Shown piece by piece: positions 7,110 to 9,451 of a DNA stretch of 9,451 nucleotides; within the stretch, counting starts at the first letter, position 1, and the number at the start of each line of letters is the position of its first letter. The notes beneath the pieces were generated by a model. That model was not told the origin of the DNA. It did no database searches and was given only the letters and a program-made list of their open reading frames with translations. The position numbers and the translations under genes were made by a program. The stretch is from Synechococcaceae cyanobacterium (lineage in GTDB: Bacteria > Cyanobacteriota > Cyanobacteriia > PCC-6307 > Cyanobiaceae), in NCBI GenBank assembly GCA_947460085.1, contig CANHGA010000067.1, positions 1-9,451 of the forward strand. Reading direction: 5' to 3'.

Positions 7110-7113
7110 GGAG
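7110..7113 (+). promoter_or_regulatory. Ribosome binding site that decides the start of the FAD protein
   Basis: GGAG lies 8 bases before the GTG at 7122. This favours 7122 over the in-frame TTG at 7071, whose extra 17 residues (Arg/Lys/Ala/Gly-rich) do not resemble a protein start. The gene is otherwise preceded by a 156-bp gap (6966-7121) in which I see no clear promoter or terminator, only a GGGGC/GCCCC pair with a long loop. Confidence 0.6.
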
Positions 7114-7121
7114 ATTCGCAG

Positions 7122-8813
7122 GTGCTGCGGCTAAGTGAGCTGAAATTGCCCCTCGATCACAGTGAGGCCGATTTGGTGCTTGCGGTGTGCCAAAGGCTGC
7201 GGCTCTCTCAGGCCCAGCTCAAGGGCCATCGGCTGGTGAAGCGCAGTGTGGATGCCCGCAAACGCCAAGCCATTGCCCTGGTTTACAGCCTGGATCTGGA
7301 CCTCACCCTGGACGCCAAGGCCGAGGCCAAGTTGCTGGCCCGCTTTGCGGGGGATCCCCACCTCAAGCGCAGCCCCGATACCCAATACCGCTTTGTGGCC
7401 TCGGTGCCCCCGGGGGGGGCAGACCAATCCAGACCAGTCGTGATTGGGGCGGGGCCCTGCGGCTATTTCGCCGCCCTGGTGCTGGCCCAAATGGGCTTCA
7501 GGCCGCTGCTCCTCGAGCGGGGCAAAGCCGTGAAGGAACGCAGTGCCGACACCTTTGGCTTCTGGAAAGGCAGGGCGCCCTTAAACCCCGAATCCAATGC
7601 CCAATTTGGCGAGGGCGGGGCCGGCACCTTCTCCGATGGAAAGCTCTACAGCCAGGTGAGCGAGTCGAAGGCCTACGTGCGCAAAGTGCTCGAGGAGTTG
7701 GTGGCAGCCGGTGCCAATTCCGACATCCTCACCTTGCATCGCCCCCACATCGGCACGTTCAAGTTGGCCACCGTGGTTCGGGGGCTGCGGCGGCGCATCG
7801 AAGAGCTGGGTGGCGAGGTGCGCTTTGAAACTCGGGTTGATCGGCTGGAGCGTTGCCCCAAGACCCACGCCGTGCAGGCCCTGGTGCTGGCGGGCGGGGA
7901 ACGGATTGAAGCTGAGCAGGTGGTGCTCGCCGTGGGCCATAGCGCCCGGGATAGCTTCGCGATGCTCCATGAGGTAGGGGTGAGCCTCGAGCCCAAGGCC
8001 TTCGCCGTGGGGCTGCGCATTGAGCACCCCCAGCCGTTGATTGATCGGGCCCGATGGGGTCCCGCCGCGGGACACCCCAAACTTGGGGCCGCCGAATACA
8101 AACTTGTGCACCACTGCAGCGGCCAAGGGGCTGCTGGGCGCAGCGTCTATAGCTTCTGCATGTGCCCTGGCGGCCTGGTGGTTGGGGCTACCTCCGAGCT
8201 TGGCCGGGTGGTCACCAACGGCATGAGCCAGCACTCCCGCAACGAGCGCAATGCCAATAGCGGACTGGTGGTGACCGTGGGTGTGGAAGACCTGCTCCCC
8301 TATGGCGATGGGCCCGTAGATCCCTTGGCAGGTGTCGCCTTTCAGCGCCATTGGGAGCAACAGGCATTTGATGCCGGCGGCGGTACCTATCGGGCGCCGG
8401 GCCAGTGGGTGGGTGATTTCCTCGCCGGCCGGCCCAGCGAGAGCCGCAGCACGGGCGAGCCTGGCTTGGCCGTGGCCCCTTCCTATCTGCCAGGGGTGCA
8501 CTACGGAAGCCTGGAAAGCTGCCTCCCGCCCTTCGTGATCGCAGCTATTCGGGAAGCTCTACCGGAGTTCGCCAAGCGGCTGCCGGGCTTTGCCATGGAT
8601 GGGGCCCTGCTTACCGGGGTTGAGACCCGCACCTCCTCGCCCGTGCGCATCCCCCGAGACAACACAACCCTGGAGTGTCTCAACACCCCAGGGTTGTATC
8701 CAGCTGGAGAAGGGGCCGGCTATGCCGGAGGCATCCTTTCCGCTGCGATTGATGGAATCAAGGTGGCGGAACAACTGGCGTTGGCCCGACTTCAAAGCTC
8801 GATCAAGGGGTGA
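7122..8813 (+). CDS. FAD-dependent dehydrogenase-like protein (COG2509 type)
   Basis: This 563-residue flavoprotein resembles the uncharacterised FAD-dependent dehydrogenases of COG2509. Residues 1-105 form an N-terminal region starting LRLSELKLPLDH, with alternating basic and hydrophobic segments, placed before the flavin domain. The dinucleotide fold starts at VIGAGPCGYFAALVLAQMG (GxGxxG, Gly109-Gly114) and ends in an acidic residue within LLLERG. Further family marks are SNAQFGEGGAGTFSDGK (158-174), VVLAVGHSARD, the FCMCPGG segment (Cys346, Cys348), and the C-terminal FAD-contact motif LYPAGEGAGYAGGILSAAIDG from residue 525. The length and motifs look complete. No signal peptide is visible, so it is cytoplasmic. 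The substrate is unknown; members are often annotated only as oxidoreductases. It converges on the cyAbrB gene with 11 bp between stop codons. Confidence 0.9.
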   Translation: MLRLSELKLPLDHSEADLVLAVCQRLRLSQAQLKGHRLVKRSVDARKRQAIALVYSLDLDLTLDAKAEAKLLARFAGDPHLKRSPDTQYRFVASVPPGGADQSRPVVIGAGPCGYFAALVLAQMGFRPLLLERGKAVKERSADTFGFWKGRAPLNPESNAQFGEGGAGTFSDGKLYSQVSESKAYVRKVLEELVAAGANSDILTLHRPHIGTFKLATVVRGLRRRIEELGGEVRFETRVDRLERCPKTHAVQALVLAGGERIEAEQVVLAVGHSARDSFAMLHEVGVSLEPKAFAVGLRIEHPQPLIDRARWGPAAGHPKLGAAEYKLVHHCSGQGAAGRSVYSFCMCPGGLVVGATSELGRVVTNGMSQHSRNERNANSGLVVTVGVEDLLPYGDGPVDPLAGVAFQRHWEQQAFDAGGGTYRAPGQWVGDFLAGRPSESRSTGEPGLAVAPSYLPGVHYGSLESCLPPFVIAAIREALPEFAKRLPGFAMDGALLTGVETRTSSPVRIPRDNTTLECLNTPGLYPAGEGAGYAGGILSAAIDGIKVAEQLALARLQSSIKG

Positions 8814-8827
8814 TCAAGGGTTGATCA
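8801..8827. repeat. 11-bp tandem repeat spanning two convergent stop codons
   Basis: Units begin at 8801, 8812 and 8823: GATCAAGGGGT, GATCAAGGGTT and a partial GATCA. The palindrome TGATCA occurs at 8811-8816 and 8822-8827. The first contains the stop codon of the FAD protein. The second, read on the minus strand, contains the stop codon of the cyAbrB gene. The 11-bp gap between the genes is thus entirely repeat sequence, with no room for an ordinary terminator. Confidence 0.8.
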
Positions 8828-9187
8828 TTCTTCGTCGTCTTCCGAACCAATGGGAACCAGGCGGATCTGCTTGCGACCCAGTTTGATTTCGAACTCATCG
8901 CCAGGCTTGAGCTCGAGCATGCCCGTATAGGCCTTGCCAACCATCAGGTTGCCGTTGAACTGGATCTTGGTGCTGAAGCTCAGTTTGCGACCACCTTTGC
9001 CCGTTTGGGACGCCCCACCGAAATCAACCCCCTTAGCGGCCAGAAGGGCTTCGTAGAACGCGGTGAAGTTGAGGCGTTCAGATCCATCCTTCTTTGTCGA
9101 GACGTACCCGCAGGAGCGAACAAGGTCGGACTTGCTGATATCGCCCAGCTCTTTGACTTTGGCGAGTAGATCGGCTCCCGTAAGCAT
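8825..9187 (-). CDS. cyAbrB-type transcriptional regulator
   Basis: This 120-residue protein matches the cyanobacterial AbrB-like family, global regulators linked to carbon/nitrogen metabolism and, in Synechocystis, to hydrogenase control. The N-terminal part (1-60) carries LLAKVKELGDISKSDLVRSCGYV and LNFTAFYEALLAAKGV. A Gly/Lys-rich linker (KGGRK, 64-68) leads to the C-terminal swapped-hairpin DNA-binding domain (about 70-112), with FNGNLMVGKAYTGML, LKPGDEFEIKLG and RKQIRLVP. The acidic tail is SEDDEE. This domain order is the reverse of Bacillus AbrB and typical of cyAbrB. There is one cysteine (Cys26). Cyanobacteria usually carry two paralogues (cyAbrB1 and cyAbrB2) and I cannot say which this is. 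ATG at 9187 is well supported by the family N-terminus, but no Shine-Dalgarno sequence precedes it. Confidence 0.93.
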   Translation of the reverse strand: MLTGADLLAKVKELGDISKSDLVRSCGYVSTKKDGSERLNFTAFYEALLAAKGVDFGGASQTGKGGRKLSFSTKIQFNGNLMVGKAYTGMLELKPGDEFEIKLGRKQIRLVPIGSEDDEE

Positions 9188-9195
9188 GGAACTTA

Positions 9196-9242
9196 ATTAT
9201 GCAACTCTTGCATGATTACACGTTGAAGTGCTCGCATGCAAG
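9196..9242 (-). promoter_or_regulatory. Putative promoter and operator of the cyAbrB gene
   Basis: ATGCAA-CTC-TTGCAT (9199-9213) is a perfect inverted repeat. The right half, extended to CTTGCATG (9207-9214), is repeated in inverted form as CATGCAAG at 9235-9242. On the minus strand, -10-like hexamers are CATAAT (9201-9196) and TGTAAT (9220-9215). The first overlaps the inverted repeat and sits so close to the ATG that its transcript would be nearly leaderless. TTGCAT at 9241-9236 could serve as a poor -35 element. AbrB2 of Synechocystis is known to repress its own gene, so an autoregulatory site is plausible. The assignment rests on repeats only. Confidence 0.4.
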
Positions 9243-9451
9243 GGCCTGAGGCATAGCAAGGGGGAGCCTGGCGCTTTTGCTTCGTTTTGCAGCCATGGCT
9301 CAGCACGTCGGCGGCAAGGCTGATCTGGATTTTGGGCTATAGAGGTTTGGGTGGGTCTGGTGGGATTGAGGCCTATTGCGCTAGAAGGCTGGCTTGGGAT
9401 AGGGGTCTACCCTGGATCCATCGCCCAGCCTTTATTCGCTTGCCCCCCCCC
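9243..9451. other. Non-coding end region with a nested stem-loop
   Basis: I see no gene or tRNA here; the longest frames are short and broken, for example a 15-codon frame at 9295-9342. TTTTGC is repeated at 9275-9280 and 9285-9290. On the plus strand a nested stem-loop spans 9387-9430: GGCTGG pairs with CCAGCC (9425-9430), and inside it GGAT-AGGG (9397-9404) pairs with CCCT (9410-9413) and ATCC (9416-9419) around the loop GTCTA. TTTATT follows. It may be a terminator of a plus-strand transcript or part of a structured RNA. The window ends in a run of nine C (9443-9451). Confidence 0.4.

Noticed and set aside
7581..8501. Minus-strand open frame (306 codons) opposite the FAD protein gene
   Set aside because: It is antisense to conserved flavoprotein motifs and shows the same shadow composition, with no domain seen.
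9443..9451. Run of nine C at the window end
   Set aside because: It is at the cut edge, so its full length and context are unknown; it may be a simple slippage tract.
9243..9451. Possible tRNA or known small RNA (such as Yfr1 or Yfr2)
   Set aside because: No T-loop-like motif, no CCA end in place, and none of the short motifs I associate with Yfr RNAs.

Overview
The window (about 9.45 kb, GC-rich) reads as housekeeping chromosome of a picocyanobacterium of the Synechococcus/Cyanobium type. The evidence is a ferrochelatase carrying a C-terminal chlorophyll-a/b-binding-like helix (a cyanobacterial and plastid trait), a cyAbrB-type regulator with its DNA-binding domain at the C-terminus, and tight gene packing with overlapping genes and many GTG/TTG starts. 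I see no prophage, insertion sequence, CRISPR array, integrase, tRNA or rRNA.

Layout. Positions 1-3908 hold five plus-strand genes. They are the 3' part of hemH (heme synthesis), an M23 endopeptidase overlapping it by 20 bp, the acetolactate synthase large subunit ilvB, a secreted or anchored protein resembling a degenerate staphylococcal nuclease, and a small protein with two membrane segments. The last three are joined by 4-bp stop/start overlaps and probably form one translationally coupled unit. A small exported protein of unknown function lies on the minus strand (3953-4387). It is divergent from ppsA (4512-6965, phosphoenolpyruvate synthase). A 156-bp gap follows, then a FAD-dependent dehydrogenase-like protein of the COG2509 type (7122-8813). 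That gene converges, with 11 bp between stops, on a minus-strand cyAbrB regulator (8825-9187). The last 264 bp (9188-9451) hold no gene; they contain the regulator's presumed promoter, inverted repeats and a nested stem-loop.

How the genes relate. Pyruvate links two of them: IlvB consumes pyruvate for branched-chain amino acids, and PpsA turns pyruvate back into phosphoenolpyruvate. cyAbrB proteins are known global regulators of carbon/nitrogen balance in cyanobacteria, but nothing here shows that this one controls its neighbours.

I found no clear new system. The points most worth following are a C-terminal four-cysteine zinc-ribbon-like tail on the acetolactate synthase, the coupled ilvB / nuclease-like / membrane-protein unit, the repeat-rich promoter of the cyAbrB gene, and an 11-bp tandem repeat that supplies the stop codons of two convergent genes.
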